Program-made: the position numbers and the translations under genes
From: Meridianimaribacter flavus
GTDB taxonomy: Bacteria; Bacteroidota; Bacteroidia; Flavobacteriales; Flavobacteriaceae
DNA length: 64,000 nt
Direction: 5' to 3'
Assembly: GCF_004366715.1 (NCBI RefSeq)
Contig: NZ_SOQZ01000002.1
Span: 124,001 to 188,000, forward strand
Shown: positions 24,866 to 34,721 of the stretch, piece by piece
Position numbering within the stretch: the first letter of the stretch is position 1
Layout: each line of letters begins with the position of its first letter
The notes under the pieces: model-generated
What the model was told of the DNA's origin: nothing
Seen by the model: only the letters and a program-made list of their open reading frames with translations
Database searches by the model: none

Positions 24866-25936
24866 TTAAAGCCAACGTTTTCTTCTAAAATAAATTAACA
24901 TTAAAATAAACAGAACAATCATAACAGCCCACACTACATAGTAACCATATTTGTAATGCAGTTCTGGCATATTATTGAAGTTCATACCATACACACCAGC
25001 TATAAAGGTTAACGGAATAAAAATAGTAGCAATAATGGTAAGCACTTTCATAACTTCGTTCATCTTATTGCTAATAAGCGTCATGTACATATCCATAATA
25101 CTCCATATCATTTCGCGATACAAATCAATGGTTTCACTCACCTGAATGGTATGGTCATACAAATCTCTAAGGTAGCTTCGGGTTTTAATGTCTATGATTT
25201 TACATTCAGATTTTTCTAAACGGTTAATGATTTCCCTAAACGGAAATATAGACCGTCTAATTTTTAGAATTTCTCGTTTTAACCCTTGTATTTGACTTGG
25301 TGTACTTCCATTTGATTCCGAAGCAAAAACATCTGTCTCCAAATCCTCAATCCTATCGCCAAAATCTTCAATAACTGACATATAGTTATCCACAACAGCA
25401 TCTAAAATTGCATACATTAAATAATCGGAACCTTGAGACCTAATACGACCTTTAGCGTTAGAGATACGCTCTCGCAATTCATCAAAAACATCTCCATCGG
25501 CTTCTTGAAACGTAAGTACGTAGCTTTCACCAACTACCATGCTCACCTGTTCATAGTTTAACACACCATCATCTTTAAAATAAAGCATTTTAAAAACGAT
25601 AAATAAGTAATCTTCAAACTCATCAATTTTAGGACGATGTGTGGTATCAACAACATCTTCGAGTGTTAGTGGATGTAAGTGATAATGCAAACCAAGTTTT
25701 TCAATGTTTTCAGTTGCGTTTAACCCATTTACATTAATCCAAGTTACCTGATTGGTTTCTTTAAAATTAAAGGCATCCTCAACATTTTTAGAATCTAACT
25801 TTGTGTAAGAATCTATACTGTAATTGATAATTTCAACAGTAGTAACATCAGAAAACTTTTTCCCTTTATAGGAAATAGTTCCTGGTGGAAGGTTGGATGC
25901 TTTGTTGGGTTTTCTACGTTTTTTGATTTTCATCAT
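24866..25936 (-). CDS. corA: CorA-type magnesium/cobalt channel, 356 aa
   Basis: A long cytoplasmic domain (ending in the coiled stalk around SETIDLYREMIWSIMDMYM) is followed by two C-terminal membrane helices with the signature YGMNF between them; the loop after it has MPEL. It is a pentameric divalent-cation channel of the inner membrane. The start is placed at ATG 25936 (a second ATG follows directly at 25933); the ORF is open to 25984 but that extension looks non-coding. An inverted repeat TTTAACA/TGTTAAA at 24850-24870 covers the stop codon but lacks a T-tract. Confidence 0.92.
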   Translation of the reverse strand: MMKIKKRRKPNKASNLPPGTISYKGKKFSDVTTVEIINYSIDSYTKLDSKNVEDAFNFKETNQVTWINVNGLNATENIEKLGLHYHLHPLTLEDVVDTTHRPKIDEFEDYLFIVFKMLYFKDDGVLNYEQVSMVVGESYVLTFQEADGDVFDELRERISNAKGRIRSQGSDYLMYAILDAVVDNYMSVIEDFGDRIEDLETDVFASESNGSTPSQIQGLKREILKIRRSIFPFREIINRLEKSECKIIDIKTRSYLRDLYDHTIQVSETIDLYREMIWSIMDMYMTLISNKMNEVMKVLTIIATIFIPLTFIAGVYGMNFNNMPELHYKYGYYVVWAVMIVLFILMLIYFRRKRWL

Positions 25937-26043
25937 TAAAATAACTTGGAGACTAAAAGTATAAAACTTAGAGCAATTGAACACATCAATTTAAGAATAA
26001 CTAATAACAATTGAAATTTGACTGTAAAAAAGTTAAAACCAGC

Positions 26044-26051
26044 TATATTTG
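26044..26051 (+). promoter_or_regulatory. -7 promoter box upstream of the 74-aa gene
   Basis: TATATTTG is an exact TAnnTTTG match with a TTTG 23 nt upstream (26017-26020) as a possible -33 element. The transcript would start near 26057 and leave a leader of about 68 nt before the ATG at 26125. Confidence 0.55.
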
Positions 26052-26124
26052 AATAATTGGAATTCGACTTGCATTTTGGATAAATTTTTATTATTATGCA
26101 AATTAAATCCTTCAAATAGAATAT

Positions 26125-26349
26125 ATGGGAAGACCAGCGACAAAACCTAAGAAACTCAAAGATGGTTTTTATTTAGAAATTAGAAACAAAGGGTCAAAAA
26201 CAGGAATTAAACTTTACAGAGACACTAAGGCTCAAATGCTTAGAACAATTAAGGAGTATGAACAAGCCAAAGAAGTTATTATTTTAGGAGAATCTAAAAA
26301 CGGAAAATGGGTTAACAAAGAACCTGTTTTACACGTTATGGAAGATTAA
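26125..26349 (+). CDS. Small conserved basic protein, 74 aa
   Basis: MGRPATKPKKLKDGFYLEIRN at its start is strongly basic, followed by an acidic-basic helix and a short C-terminus (GKWVNKEPVLHV). I recall similar small proteins in other flavobacteria but no named function. The basic N-terminus (GRPATKPKK, close to an AT-hook GRP core) suggests nucleic-acid contact, which is an inference. It has its own promoter box and is divergent from corA. Confidence 0.65.
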   Translation: MGRPATKPKKLKDGFYLEIRNKGSKTGIKLYRDTKAQMLRTIKEYEQAKEVIILGESKNGKWVNKEPVLHVMED

Positions 26350-26448
26350 CTTCTTATACTTTTTTATTCATTTCGCAATTATTTAGATATACTTTTAGAT
26401 TATTTTCATAAATTGTTTTAAAATTTTACTAACTAAACAAAACAATTT

Positions 26449-26886
26449 ATGAATCATTCAACTAGAACAAAACCACCAATTTGGTTTTGGATTATTAGTG
26501 TTATTGCATTAATATGGAATTTAATGGGTGTTATGGCCTACTTGGGTCAAGCCTATATGTCTGATGCTGATTTAAGCGCTTTACCTGAAGCCGAACAAGC
26601 CCTTTATACCAATGTGCCTGCTTGGGCAACTGCTGCATTTGCTATTGGTGTTTTTGGAGGTGCGTTAGGATGCTTACTTTTACTTTTAAGAAAAAAATGG
26701 GCTAAAAGCCTATTTATTATTTCGTTAATAGGTGTATTGATACAGACTTCTTACAATATTTTTGTAAGCGATGCTTTAGGCGTTTATGGTACTAAAGGAT
26801 TAATTATGCCTATAATTATATTGATTATTGCGCTATATCTTATTATGTTTTCTAACAAGTCAATAGCTAAAGGTTGGATATCTTAA
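26449..26886 (+). CDS. Four-helix membrane protein, 145 aa
   Basis: Four hydrophobic helices (starting at WFWIISVIALIWNLMGV, then ATAAFAIGVFGGALG, SLFIISLIGVLIQ and MPIIILIIALYLIMF) with short loops. It is the pattern of a conserved small membrane protein, sometimes listed as sugar transporter in databases, but nothing here shows a transport function. It is a single gene closed by the bidirectional terminator at 26911-26940. Confidence 0.65.
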   Translation: MNHSTRTKPPIWFWIISVIALIWNLMGVMAYLGQAYMSDADLSALPEAEQALYTNVPAWATAAFAIGVFGGALGCLLLLLRKKWAKSLFIISLIGVLIQTSYNIFVSDALGVYGTKGLIMPIIILIIALYLIMFSNKSIAKGWIS

Positions 26887-26910
26887 TGCTATTATAAGTT
26901 AATAAAAATC

Positions 26911-26940
26911 AAAAGCATCTTATTTATAAGGTGCTTTTTT
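26911..26940. terminator. Bidirectional terminator between convergent genes
   Basis: AAAGCATCTTAT / ATAAGGTGCTTT form a 12-bp stem with one G-T pair and a short loop; T-tracts flank both ends. It serves the plus-strand gene ending at 26886 and the truA-like gene that ends at 26939. Confidence 0.8.
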
Positions 26941-27721
26941 ATTTAAACAACATCTTGTTAAGAATTAAACCTGAGGCAGGTGCAATGTAGTCAATTGCTG
27001 TATCACTATCTTCTTGCAAACTCGCAGTAATATCATCTAATGTCATTTCTCCCTTTCCTAGTTTTATCAAAGCTCCCATCATTAACCTTATTTGATTTCT
27101 ACCAAAACCTTCTCCTCTAACCCTTAGCATGTATGTGTTTTTTGGAAAGAAACTTGCTGTGTATTCTTTGTTTTCTATAAGCTCGCAGCTTTCAATAGTT
27201 CTGGTGTATAATCCATTTCCTGTTGCTTTATAGCAATAACTTTTAAAATTGTGCTCACCTTGAAAAAGTTTAGCGCCTTTAATCATTACATCTATACCCA
27301 GTTCATCTAAAATAGTTGTGAGTATTGGTGCACAAAACGGATGGCATTTTTCGCCATGAGCAAACAAGTAAATGTACTCTTTAACTTTTGGGTGTTGAAT
27401 GATATTAAACTCCTTATCGACTTCTTCAATTGATAAGGCTCTAACATCTTGTGGTAAGTTGTAGTTAAACCATTTTAAAAAATAGTCTTTATCGTCAATT
27501 TCATGCTTTAAAAATAGCTCTATAGCCGTTTCATTTGCTGACACCATTGCATCGGTTCGACCTGCAACTAAGGTTTTAAAATATTTGCCTTCAAGTATGT
27601 AATTAAATGTACGATCCACCATAAGGTGAAGGGTTTTTAAGTTGGGTTGTTTTTGCCAACCATGAAACCTATAGCCTAAATATTGAATTTTTATGAGGTA
27701 GTAATAGCGCTTATCAAACAT
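26939..27721 (-). CDS. TruA-type tRNA pseudouridine synthase, variant, 260 aa
   Basis: The N-terminal YYYLIKIQYLGYRFHGWQKQ and the catalytic block AGRTDAMVSANE, with the nucleophile Asp, identify the TruA fold; RVRGEGFGRNQIRLMMGAL and APASGLIL complete it. TruA makes pseudouridine at positions 38-40 of tRNAs. The canonical catalytic block reads GRTDAGVHA; here it is GRTDAMVSA, so this is a divergent member, perhaps a second paralogue. It is a single gene on the minus strand, just after the terminator of the M43 protease gene. Confidence 0.8.
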   Translation of the reverse strand: MFDKRYYYLIKIQYLGYRFHGWQKQPNLKTLHLMVDRTFNYILEGKYFKTLVAGRTDAMVSANETAIELFLKHEIDDKDYFLKWFNYNLPQDVRALSIEEVDKEFNIIQHPKVKEYIYLFAHGEKCHPFCAPILTTILDELGIDVMIKGAKLFQGEHNFKSYCYKATGNGLYTRTIESCELIENKEYTASFFPKNTYMLRVRGEGFGRNQIRLMMGALIKLGKGEMTLDDITASLQEDSDTAIDYIAPASGLILNKMLFK

Positions 27722-27769
27722 AATGGCAAGAACGTTATTTTATTGAACAATCCAAAGTCTAATATTTAT

Positions 27770-27803
27770 AAAAAAAGACCATCAAGCACGAAGCTTGACA
27801 GCC
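27770..27803 (-). terminator. Terminator after the M43 protease gene
   Basis: On the minus strand an 11-bp stem (GGCTGTCAAGC / GCTTGATGGTC, three G-T pairs) with a 5-nt loop is followed by TTTTTTT. It lies 25 nt after the protease stop. Confidence 0.75.
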
Positions 27804-27827
27804 TTTTAAAAAATTACTAACTAATTA

Positions 27828-29633
27828 TTAATCTATAACTACTTTCTTAACTTTTAGTTGAGATTGATTTGATACTTTTACAATGTAAATTCCACTGTTT
27901 AAACCTGATACATCAATACTGTTTCTTGTTGCAGAAGTATCTAACATTTTAGTTTTAACTAAACGACCTTGAATATCATATAAGTTAACTGTTGATTCAC
28001 CAAACAACTGTCCTTTTACAATTAATTCATTATTGGTATTATCAGAAAAGATATTCAATTCACTAGCATTAGCTTCACCAATTGATAGCGTCCCAGATGG
28101 TTCAACATAAATTGTATAGTCCTCAGTTTGTCCATATACTAAAGAGGTGTAACACGCTGAGTCTATTAGATTAACTCCTCCAAATCTATCATCAACATCA
28201 GTCATCAATCTTAATCTCACATAACTATCATAAGGAATGCTCGCAGGATATGCTATTGTTACTGGGACAACTGCACCTCCATCTATATCTTGAGTAAAAC
28301 TTTGCGTTTCAGCATCGTCATCAAAATCACCATCATTATTCCAATCTATCCACACACCTAACTGATGAAAGTTACCAGGCGCAACTTCAACATTCATTGT
28401 ATAAGAATTTGCTGCATCAATATTGAAAAGACCAGTACAATTAACACTTCTATCAAGATTACCACCATCAATTCCTGTAGTAGATGTTGTATATGTTGTA
28501 TTGTTTAATTCAACACTCATCACACCTGAGTAATTGTTTCCAGCAGGTGAATTTGCTAAACATACTGCTGCAGGAGCTGTAAATCCTGGTGATGGAGCTT
28601 CATCTCCTTTTGACGCTACAATTCCAGTATCAGTCAGTGCTGCTCTTGCTCTTGTTTTTTGGTCTTCGGTTAATCTATCAGTACAATAATAATAACTCAT
28701 TATATTATTAACAGTATTGTTATCAACCCAAGGACTACCTGTACATGTGTTATTTGCTGGACAAGTACTTGTTTCTCTTAAGTGAGGAACAGTATCAGCA
28801 CAACCATCACTATCTACACCTACAGTAGCATCGGCAGGACAAGTATCACCTACTCCATCACTGTCAGTATCATCTCCTTGAAACGTGTGATATAAATGGA
28901 AATAGTGACCAACTTCATGCACTACAGTACTATTGTCTCCATTGGAGTTTAATCCCCAACCATTAGTATTTCCTGGATCGTAACCAAAAACGGTTGACAT
29001 CATTACCGATCCATGGCTACTAGAACTTTCGCTATAGAAATATGCATATCCTTGGTAACCATAGCCACCATTATTATCGTCTAATTCAGTTACAACCCAA
29101 ACATTAAAATAATCAGTTTGCGGCCAGCTAATTAAAGTCTTAATATCATTGTAACTAGCTCCATTTGACTCAGCAACATTAACACCATATTGTGAGTAAC
29201 CTGGTAAACTAGAAGCATTAATTCTATTAATACCTGTTGTAGCGTTACAGTTCGGGTCTCTTTGTGCTAAAGCAAATTCTATTTCAAAATCAATAGAACT
29301 ATTAGGAGTTAAACCTCTGTAAAAATCGTTTAAGTTGTTTATACTACTTAAAATTTGAGCATCAGAAATATTAGATCCTGTACCTTCTGCTTCTCCAAGA
29401 TGCAATACATGCACAACAACAGGAATAGTATATACTGTTCCATTTCGTTGAGTTAACGTATTGTTTGAAATAAAGTTTTGAATTTTCTGTTCAGCAAGTT
29501 GCTCTTGTTGAACATAGTTAGGGTCTTGTAATAATAATTCTCTTTGAGTATCAAATGCACATTGCTGAGCAAAAGTAGAATAGCTAAACAAAGAAAACAC
29601 TACCATTACAACATAAATAGTAAAGTTTTTCAT
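27828..29633 (-). CDS. M43 (pappalysin-type) metalloprotease with GEVED and T9SS domains, 601 aa
   Basis: The start at ATG 29633 gives a signal peptide (ending TFAQ). The zinc site HEVGHYFHLYH begins at H239, and the Met-turn region is INNIMSYYYC. A GEVED-type beta domain follows (WIDWNNDGDFDDDAE and GQTEDYTIYV), then a T9SS type A domain (YDIQGRLV, then LNSGIYIVKV and VKKVVID). It is a secreted protease, probably used for extracellular protein degradation. It stands after the his operon with a separate terminator. Confidence 0.92.
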   Translation of the reverse strand: MKNFTIYVVMVVFSLFSYSTFAQQCAFDTQRELLLQDPNYVQQEQLAEQKIQNFISNNTLTQRNGTVYTIPVVVHVLHLGEAEGTGSNISDAQILSSINNLNDFYRGLTPNSSIDFEIEFALAQRDPNCNATTGINRINASSLPGYSQYGVNVAESNGASYNDIKTLISWPQTDYFNVWVVTELDDNNGGYGYQGYAYFYSESSSSHGSVMMSTVFGYDPGNTNGWGLNSNGDNSTVVHEVGHYFHLYHTFQGDDTDSDGVGDTCPADATVGVDSDGCADTVPHLRETSTCPANNTCTGSPWVDNNTVNNIMSYYYCTDRLTEDQKTRARAALTDTGIVASKGDEAPSPGFTAPAAVCLANSPAGNNYSGVMSVELNNTTYTTSTTGIDGGNLDRSVNCTGLFNIDAANSYTMNVEVAPGNFHQLGVWIDWNNDGDFDDDAETQSFTQDIDGGAVVPVTIAYPASIPYDSYVRLRLMTDVDDRFGGVNLIDSACYTSLVYGQTEDYTIYVEPSGTLSIGEANASELNIFSDNTNNELIVKGQLFGESTVNLYDIQGRLVKTKMLDTSATRNSIDVSGLNSGIYIVKVSNQSQLKVKKVVID

Positions 29634-29730
29634 GAAATCTAGTTTATAGTTTTGGGCTTGCAATATACACTTTTTTACAAAAAAACAACGCTTTATCGAA
29701 AATATTTACGTTTAATCGATGATTTTTAAC

Positions 29731-30327
29731 TTAGTGTCTTTGTTTAAGAATAGATACAATATCCTCTAACTTAAACCCTTTAGCCTGAAGGAGAATTAGA
29801 TAGTGAAACAACAAATCTGCACTTTCATTTAAAAATAAATCGTCATTATCATCCTTTGCTTCTATGACAACTTCAACAGCTTCCTCACCTACTTTTTGAG
29901 CAATTTTATTTATTCCTTTTTCAAAAAGTGCAACAACATAAGATTCTTTAGATTTGGAATTATGTTTCCTATCAGAAATAATATGTTCTAAACTAGACAA
30001 AAACCCATAAGTTTGTGAGTTATCTTCATCCCAACAAGTATCAGTTCCTTTATGGCAGGTAGGACCCAATGGCTCAACTTTTACAAGCAATGTATCATTA
30101 TCACAATCTACCTTTATATCTTTTAGCATTAGCATATTTCCACTTTCTTCTCCTTTAGTCCAAAGACGCTGCTTACTTCTACTAAAAAACGTCACTCGTT
30201 TTGTATCGATTGTTTTATTATACGCTTCTTCATTCATATAACCTAACATTAATACTGTTTTGGTTGTTACATCTTGAATGATAGCTGGTATTAATCCGTC
30301 GTTGTTTTTATTAAAATCTATGTTCAT
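29731..30327 (-). CDS. hisIE: HisIE: phosphoribosyl-AMP cyclohydrolase / phosphoribosyl-ATP diphosphatase, 198 aa
   Basis: The first 110 residues are the cyclohydrolase ([24 protein letters not shown], then the Cys/His zinc region [10 protein letters not shown] and [11 protein letters not shown]). The C-terminal 90 residues are the diphosphatase ([17 protein letters not shown]). It catalyses steps two and three of histidine synthesis. It is the last gene of the operon; its ATG overlaps the hisF stop (ATGA). No strong terminator is visible after it. Confidence 0.97.
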   Translation of the reverse strand: MNIDFNKNNDGLIPAIIQDVTTKTVLMLGYMNEEAYNKTIDTKRVTFFSRSKQRLWTKGEESGNMLMLKDIKVDCDNDTLLVKVEPLGPTCHKGTDTCWDEDNSQTYGFLSSLEHIISDRKHNSKSKESYVVALFEKGINKIAQKVGEEAVEVVIEAKDDNDDLFLNESADLLFHYLILLQAKGFKLEDIVSILKQRH

Positions 30328-31079
30328 AACCTTACAGGAATATTTTGCTTTTGTAATTCTTTTTTAAGTTGAATAATTTCTATTTCTCCAAAATGGAATA
30401 CGCTTGCAGCCAAAGCAGCATCAGCTTTTCCTTTAGTAAATGCATCAGAAAAGTGTTGAATACTTCCTGCACCACCAGAGGCTATTATTGGAATGTTTAC
30501 CATTTTGGATAATCTTGCTAAGGCCTCATTTGCAAAACCATTTTTTGTTCCGTCATGATCCATAGAAGTAAACAATATTTCACCAGCACCTCGTTGTTCT
30601 ACTTCTTGAGCCCAATCAAACAAATTCAATTCTGTTTCAATTGTTCCTCCTGCTAGGTGTACTTTCCATTTATCATTTACTTGCTTCGCATCAATAGCAA
30701 CAACTATACATTGACTACCAAACTTTTCAGAAAGCTCATTAATAAGTTGAGGTCGCTTAACCGCAGATGAATTTACCGAAACTTTATCTGCTCCATTTTT
30801 CAATAATATACTTACATCTTCAATGGACGAAATACCACCACCTACCGTAAACGGAATATTAACTTGTTCAGCTACTTTAAGCACCATGTCTTTAGTGGTT
30901 TTTCTCGCTTCTTGAGTTGCTGAAATGTCTAAAAACACCAATTCATCAGCTCCATGAGTAGCATATTCTTTAGCTAACTCAACTGGATCTCCTGCATCAA
31001 TAAGGTTGACAAAATTGACACCTTTTACAGTTCTACCGTTTTTGATATCTAAACAAGGTACGATTCTTTTTGTTAGCAT
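30324..31079 (-). CDS. hisF: HisF: imidazole glycerol phosphate synthase cyclase subunit, 251 aa
   Basis: A (beta/alpha)8 barrel with the two catalytic Asp sites intact: [13 protein letters not shown] (D11) and [11 protein letters not shown] in the middle, plus the phosphate loops ASGGAGS and VGGGISS. It joins the glutamine amidotransferase HisH to form imidazole glycerol phosphate and AICAR. It lies 1 nt after hisA and overlaps hisIE by 4 nt. Confidence 0.98.
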   Translation of the reverse strand: MLTKRIVPCLDIKNGRTVKGVNFVNLIDAGDPVELAKEYATHGADELVFLDISATQEARKTTKDMVLKVAEQVNIPFTVGGGISSIEDVSILLKNGADKVSVNSSAVKRPQLINELSEKFGSQCIVVAIDAKQVNDKWKVHLAGGTIETELNLFDWAQEVEQRGAGEILFTSMDHDGTKNGFANEALARLSKMVNIPIIASGGAGSIQHFSDAFTKGKADAALAASVFHFGEIEIIQLKKELQKQNIPVRL

Positions 31080-31080
31080 T

Positions 31081-31812
31081 TTAAAACTGTTTTTCTAAGT
31101 CCTTTAAGTTTATAGCGCCTTCATAAAGTGCTTTTCCTATTATAACTGCTTCACAACCTAAATCTTCGAGTTTATTAATATCATCAATTGAGGTTACACC
31201 TCCTGAGGCGATTAGTTTAATAGATTGACTTTCGCTATTAGAACAGTTGTCAATAATTTTTTTATACAAATCAAACGAAGGACCTTCTAACATGCCATCT
31301 TTAGCAATATCAGTACAAACAACGTATTGTATTCCTTTCTTTTGGTACGTTTTGATAAAGGGAACTATTTCTAAACTACTTTGCTCCTGCCAACCATTGA
31401 TAGCTACTTTTTCGTTTTCACAATCGGCTCCTAATATGATTTTTGTTCCACCATATTTTTCAATCCATGTTTCAAAAGTTACACTGTCTTTTACAGCTAT
31501 ACTACCTCCTGTAATTTGTTTTGCACCAGAATTGAAAGCGATATGTAAGTCTTCATCAGATTTTAAACCACCTCCAAAATCTATTTTAAGACTAGTTTTA
31601 GAGGCAATAAGCTCCAAAACTTTATAGTTTACAATATGTTTTGCTTTTGCACCATCTAAATCTACTAAATGCAAATACTCAATACCTGCGCCTTCAAACT
31701 GTTTTGCAACTTCTAAAGGGTTTTCATTATATATTTTTTTGGTATTGTAATCGCCTTTAGTTAAGCGCACACATTTACCGTCTATGATATCTATTGCTGG
31801 AATTATCCTCAT
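31081..31812 (-). CDS. hisA: HisA: phosphoribosylformimino-5-aminoimidazole carboxamide ribotide isomerase, 243 aa
   Basis: The sequence starts [14 protein letters not shown] with the first catalytic Asp (D8), and the second is in [11 protein letters not shown]; the phosphate loops IDFGGGLKS and IASGGVTS are intact. It has the normal length for the family. A small palindromic repeat (31821-31836) lies in the 77-bp gap to hisH upstream. Confidence 0.97.
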   Translation of the reverse strand: MRIIPAIDIIDGKCVRLTKGDYNTKKIYNENPLEVAKQFEGAGIEYLHLVDLDGAKAKHIVNYKVLELIASKTSLKIDFGGGLKSDEDLHIAFNSGAKQITGGSIAVKDSVTFETWIEKYGGTKIILGADCENEKVAINGWQEQSSLEIVPFIKTYQKKGIQYVVCTDIAKDGMLEGPSFDLYKKIIDNCSNSESQSIKLIASGGVTSIDDINKLEDLGCEAVIIGKALYEGAINLKDLEKQF

Positions 31813-31820
31813 GATTTCTT

Positions 31821-31836
31821 TCCTGCGAAAGCAGGA
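31821..31836. repeat. Small palindromic repeat in the hisH-hisA gap
   Basis: TCCTGC GAAA GCAGGA: a perfect 6-bp stem with a 4-nt loop that is clearly richer in GC than its surroundings. I recall this type of palindrome as a frequent intergenic element in flavobacterial genomes. It lies 9 nt upstream of the hisA start. Confidence 0.6.
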
Positions 31837-31889
31837 TTCTTTTTAATTAATAATTTATATTAAAATGCTGAAACTAGTTCAACATAACA

Positions 31890-32471
31890 TTATAGTTCTA
31901 TAAAATTCCTTAAAATTTGTTCTCCTGCTGTACTACTTTTTTCTGGGTGAAATTGTACGCCATAAAAGTTTTTATTTTGTAATGCAGAAGAATATGTCAA
32001 ACCATAATTAGTTTTGGCAATGGTTTGATTACATACTTCCGCAAAGTAACTATGAACAAGATACATATAGTCTTGCTCATTACTGTTTTTAAATAAAGGT
32101 GACTTCAAATCGGTAATGGAATTCCATCCCATTTGAGGTACTTTTAAAGCATCAGAAAACCGTTTTACACTAACATCAAATATACCTAAACCTTGAGTGT
32201 TACCTTCTTCTGTAAAATTGCAAAGCAATTGCATTCCTAAACAAATCCCTAAAACAGGTTGCTTTAACTCTGGAATTAAAAGATTAAGTTTTGATTTCTT
32301 CAACATATTCATTGCTGATGATGCTTCTCCTACTCCTGGAAAAATTACTCTGTCTGCTGATTTAATTTCTTCAGAATTATTTGTCAATATCGCTTCTACT
32401 CCTAACCTATTAAAAGCAAACTGAATACTCTTAATGTTTCCTGCTCCATAATCTATAATAGTTACTTTCAT
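31890..32471 (-). CDS. hisH: HisH: imidazole glycerol phosphate synthase glutaminase subunit, 193 aa
   Basis: A class I glutamine amidotransferase with GICLGMQLL (catalytic Cys) and FHPEKS (catalytic His and Glu); the start IIDYGAGNIKS is typical. It supplies ammonia to HisF. The gap of 47 nt to hisB upstream contains a palindromic repeat. Confidence 0.97.
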   Translation of the reverse strand: MKVTIIDYGAGNIKSIQFAFNRLGVEAILTNNSEEIKSADRVIFPGVGEASSAMNMLKKSKLNLLIPELKQPVLGICLGMQLLCNFTEEGNTQGLGIFDVSVKRFSDALKVPQMGWNSITDLKSPLFKNSNEQDYMYLVHSYFAEVCNQTIAKTNYGLTYSSALQNKNFYGVQFHPEKSSTAGEQILRNFIEL

Positions 32472-32500
32472 TTCTTATCGATATAATTTTTGTTGTACAA

Positions 32501-32521
32501 AATCACTCGAAGTGACATTTA
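32501..32521. repeat. Dispersed palindromic repeat, copy 1 (hisB-hisH junction)
   Basis: A 21-nt sequence with core TCACTCGAAGTGA (palindromic) that covers the hisB stop codon at its right end. It is 20/21 identical to 34792-34812, at the hisD-hisC junction. Confidence 0.65.
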
Positions 32522-33655
32522 CAAAACTCCTTTAGTTGATGGTAAAATCATTTTTTCTACATCTCGTTTTACTGCCATTTTAATAGCTTTAGCAAATGCC
32601 TTAAAAATGGCTTCAATTTTATGATGTTCGTTAGTACCTTCAGCTTTTATATTGAGATTGCATTTGGCACCATCAGTAAACGATTTAAAAAAGTGAAAGA
32701 ACATTTCGGTTGGCATTTTACCTATCATTTCTCTTTTAAAATCAGCATCCCAAACCAACCAATTTCGTCCTCCAAAGTCAATCGCAGCTTGAGCTAAACA
32801 GTCATCCATTGGCAAACAAAATCCGTAACGTTCCATTCCTAACTTATTGCTTAATGCTTTTGAAAACACTTCGCCTAAAGCAATTGCTGTATCTTCTATA
32901 GTGTGGTGTTCGTCAACTTCTAAATCACCATTGACTTTAATATCTAAATCAAGCTGACCATGTCTTGCAATTTGATCTAACATGTGGTCAAAAAATGCAA
33001 TTCCTGTATCAATATTACTTTTACCAGTTCCGTCAACATTAAGATTGATTGCTATTTGGGTTTCTTTAGTATTTCTTTCAATACTAGCCGAACGATCTTT
33101 AACTTTTAAGTATTGATAAATTGCTTTCCAATCTGTTGTTGTTATTGAGATACAATCTATAATACTCTGTAAAGATGTTTCAATTTCATTGGCTCCTAAA
33201 TTTGGGTCTTGAGATAAATAAATCCCTTTAGCTCCCAAGTTTTTTGCAAGTTCCATGTCAGTAATTCTGTCTCCAATAACAAACGAATTTTCTAGGTCAT
33301 ACGCATCAGAAAAATACTTAGTCAGTAAGCCTGCTCTAGGTTTACGAGTATCAGCGTTTTCTTCAGGAAATGTTTTATCAATATAAACTTCAGAAAAAAC
33401 AACACCTTCATTAGCAAATGCATTGATTATCTTGTTTTGAGCTGGCCAAAACGTGTCCTCAGGAAAAGAATTAGTCCCCAAACCATCTTGATTAGTAACC
33501 ATAACCAATTCGTAATCGAGCTCACTAGCTATTTTGCTCATATACTGAAATACCTTTGGATAGAACTCCAATTTCTCTAAACTATCCAATTGATAATCTA
33601 CAGGAGGCTCAAGTACCAACGTTCCATCTCTATCTATAAATAATACTTTTTTCAT
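32519..33655 (-). CDS. hisB: HisB: bifunctional histidinol phosphatase / imidazoleglycerol-phosphate dehydratase, 378 aa
   Basis: The N-terminal half is a HAD phosphatase (FIDRDGTLV with D8 and D10; later [11 protein letters not shown]), and the C-terminal half from about residue 185 is the dehydratase ([27 protein letters not shown] and later [11 protein letters not shown]). It performs steps six and eight of the pathway. Its ATG overlaps the hisC stop (ATGA). This fusion occurs in enteric bacteria and in many Bacteroidota. Confidence 0.97.
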   Translation of the reverse strand: MKKVLFIDRDGTLVLEPPVDYQLDSLEKLEFYPKVFQYMSKIASELDYELVMVTNQDGLGTNSFPEDTFWPAQNKIINAFANEGVVFSEVYIDKTFPEENADTRKPRAGLLTKYFSDAYDLENSFVIGDRITDMELAKNLGAKGIYLSQDPNLGANEIETSLQSIIDCISITTTDWKAIYQYLKVKDRSASIERNTKETQIAINLNVDGTGKSNIDTGIAFFDHMLDQIARHGQLDLDIKVNGDLEVDEHHTIEDTAIALGEVFSKALSNKLGMERYGFCLPMDDCLAQAAIDFGGRNWLVWDADFKREMIGKMPTEMFFHFFKSFTDGAKCNLNIKAEGTNEHHKIEAIFKAFAKAIKMAVKRDVEKMILPSTKGVL

Positions 33656-34704
33656 TGGTCTAAATATTTTAATGTCTTAATTAATTTTTTATTTTCATCA
33701 GGTGTTCCAACTGTTATCCTTAAACAGTTTTTGCATAATGGTTGATTAGTTCTATTACGAACCACAATTCCTTCTGCAATTAATTGTCTATACCTTAAAT
33801 TGGCATCATCTACTTTCATCAAGATAAAATTTGCATCAGAAGGGTAAATTTTTCCTATAAATTTCAAATCCCCAAGTGCTTTTATCAATACTTCTCTTTC
33901 TGAAATTAAAGTCTTTACCTCTTGCTTCACTTTATTAATTTCTAATAATCGTTCAAGAGCTTTTTGTTGTGTTAATGCATTGACATTATAAGGCGGTTTT
34001 ATTTTGTTTAATATCGAAATTATAGCTTCTGAAGCATAACACACACCTAGTCTTATACCTGCTAATCCGTAAGCTTTAGAAAGTGTTTGAGTAACAATTA
34101 AATTAGGAAAATCCTTTAGTTTACTCAACCAACTCTCTTGATTTGAAAAATCAATGTAAGCTTCATCTATAACTACAATGCCATTAAACCCTTTAATTAA
34201 CTCTTCAATATTTTTCGCATTGAAACTATTAGCAGTAGGATTGTTAGGTGAGCACAAAAAAAGCAGTTTGGTATTTTCTTTTTGACCCTCTAAGATAGGT
34301 TTTACCTTAGGTTGAAATGTTTCATCTAAATTAATTTCAATAACCTTTACAGCATTGGTATTTGCCAACACTTCGTACATACCGTAAGTTGGAGGTAAAA
34401 CAATGACTTCATCTTTAGTTGGTTCACAAAATGCTCTAAAAATCAAATCGAGTATCTCGTCACTTCCATTTCCTAATAAAATCTGTGAACTTTTAACCTC
34501 TTTAATTTCTGATAGTTTTTCTTTTAAGCTGCTTTGTTGAGGATCAGGATACCTATTTAATCCGTTGTTAAAAGGATTCTCATTAGCATCTAGAAACATC
34601 ATGTCTTTATTGAACTCTTTAAACTCATCTCTTGCTGAAGAATATGGTTTTAAAGCCTTAACTGACGGTCTTACTATATTATTTATATTGAAGCGTGTTT
34701 TCAT
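33652..34704 (-). CDS. hisC: HisC: histidinol-phosphate aminotransferase, 350 aa
   Basis: A fold-type I PLP enzyme with FLDANENPF near the start, [31 protein letters not shown] and the PLP-binding Lys in [14 protein letters not shown]. The start is put at ATG 34704: the frame is open to 34776, but those 24 extra codons lie within a repeat element (34722-34812) and are unlike HisC. It overlaps hisB by 4 nt. Confidence 0.96.
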   Translation of the reverse strand: MKTRFNINNIVRPSVKALKPYSSARDEFKEFNKDMMFLDANENPFNNGLNRYPDPQQSSLKEKLSEIKEVKSSQILLGNGSDEILDLIFRAFCEPTKDEVIVLPPTYGMYEVLANTNAVKVIEINLDETFQPKVKPILEGQKENTKLLFLCSPNNPTANSFNAKNIEELIKGFNGIVVIDEAYIDFSNQESWLSKLKDFPNLIVTQTLSKAYGLAGIRLGVCYASEAIISILNKIKPPYNVNALTQQKALERLLEINKVKQEVKTLISEREVLIKALGDLKFIGKIYPSDANFILMKVDDANLRYRQLIAEGIVVRNRTNQPLCKNCLRITVGTPDENKKLIKTLKYLDQ

Positions 34705-34721
34705 TTTATTGATACTTTGTC

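Noticed and set aside
24850-24870. TTTAACA/TGTTAAA inverted repeat at the corA stop as terminator
   Set aside because: AT-only arms of 7 bp without a T-tract; too weak to call.
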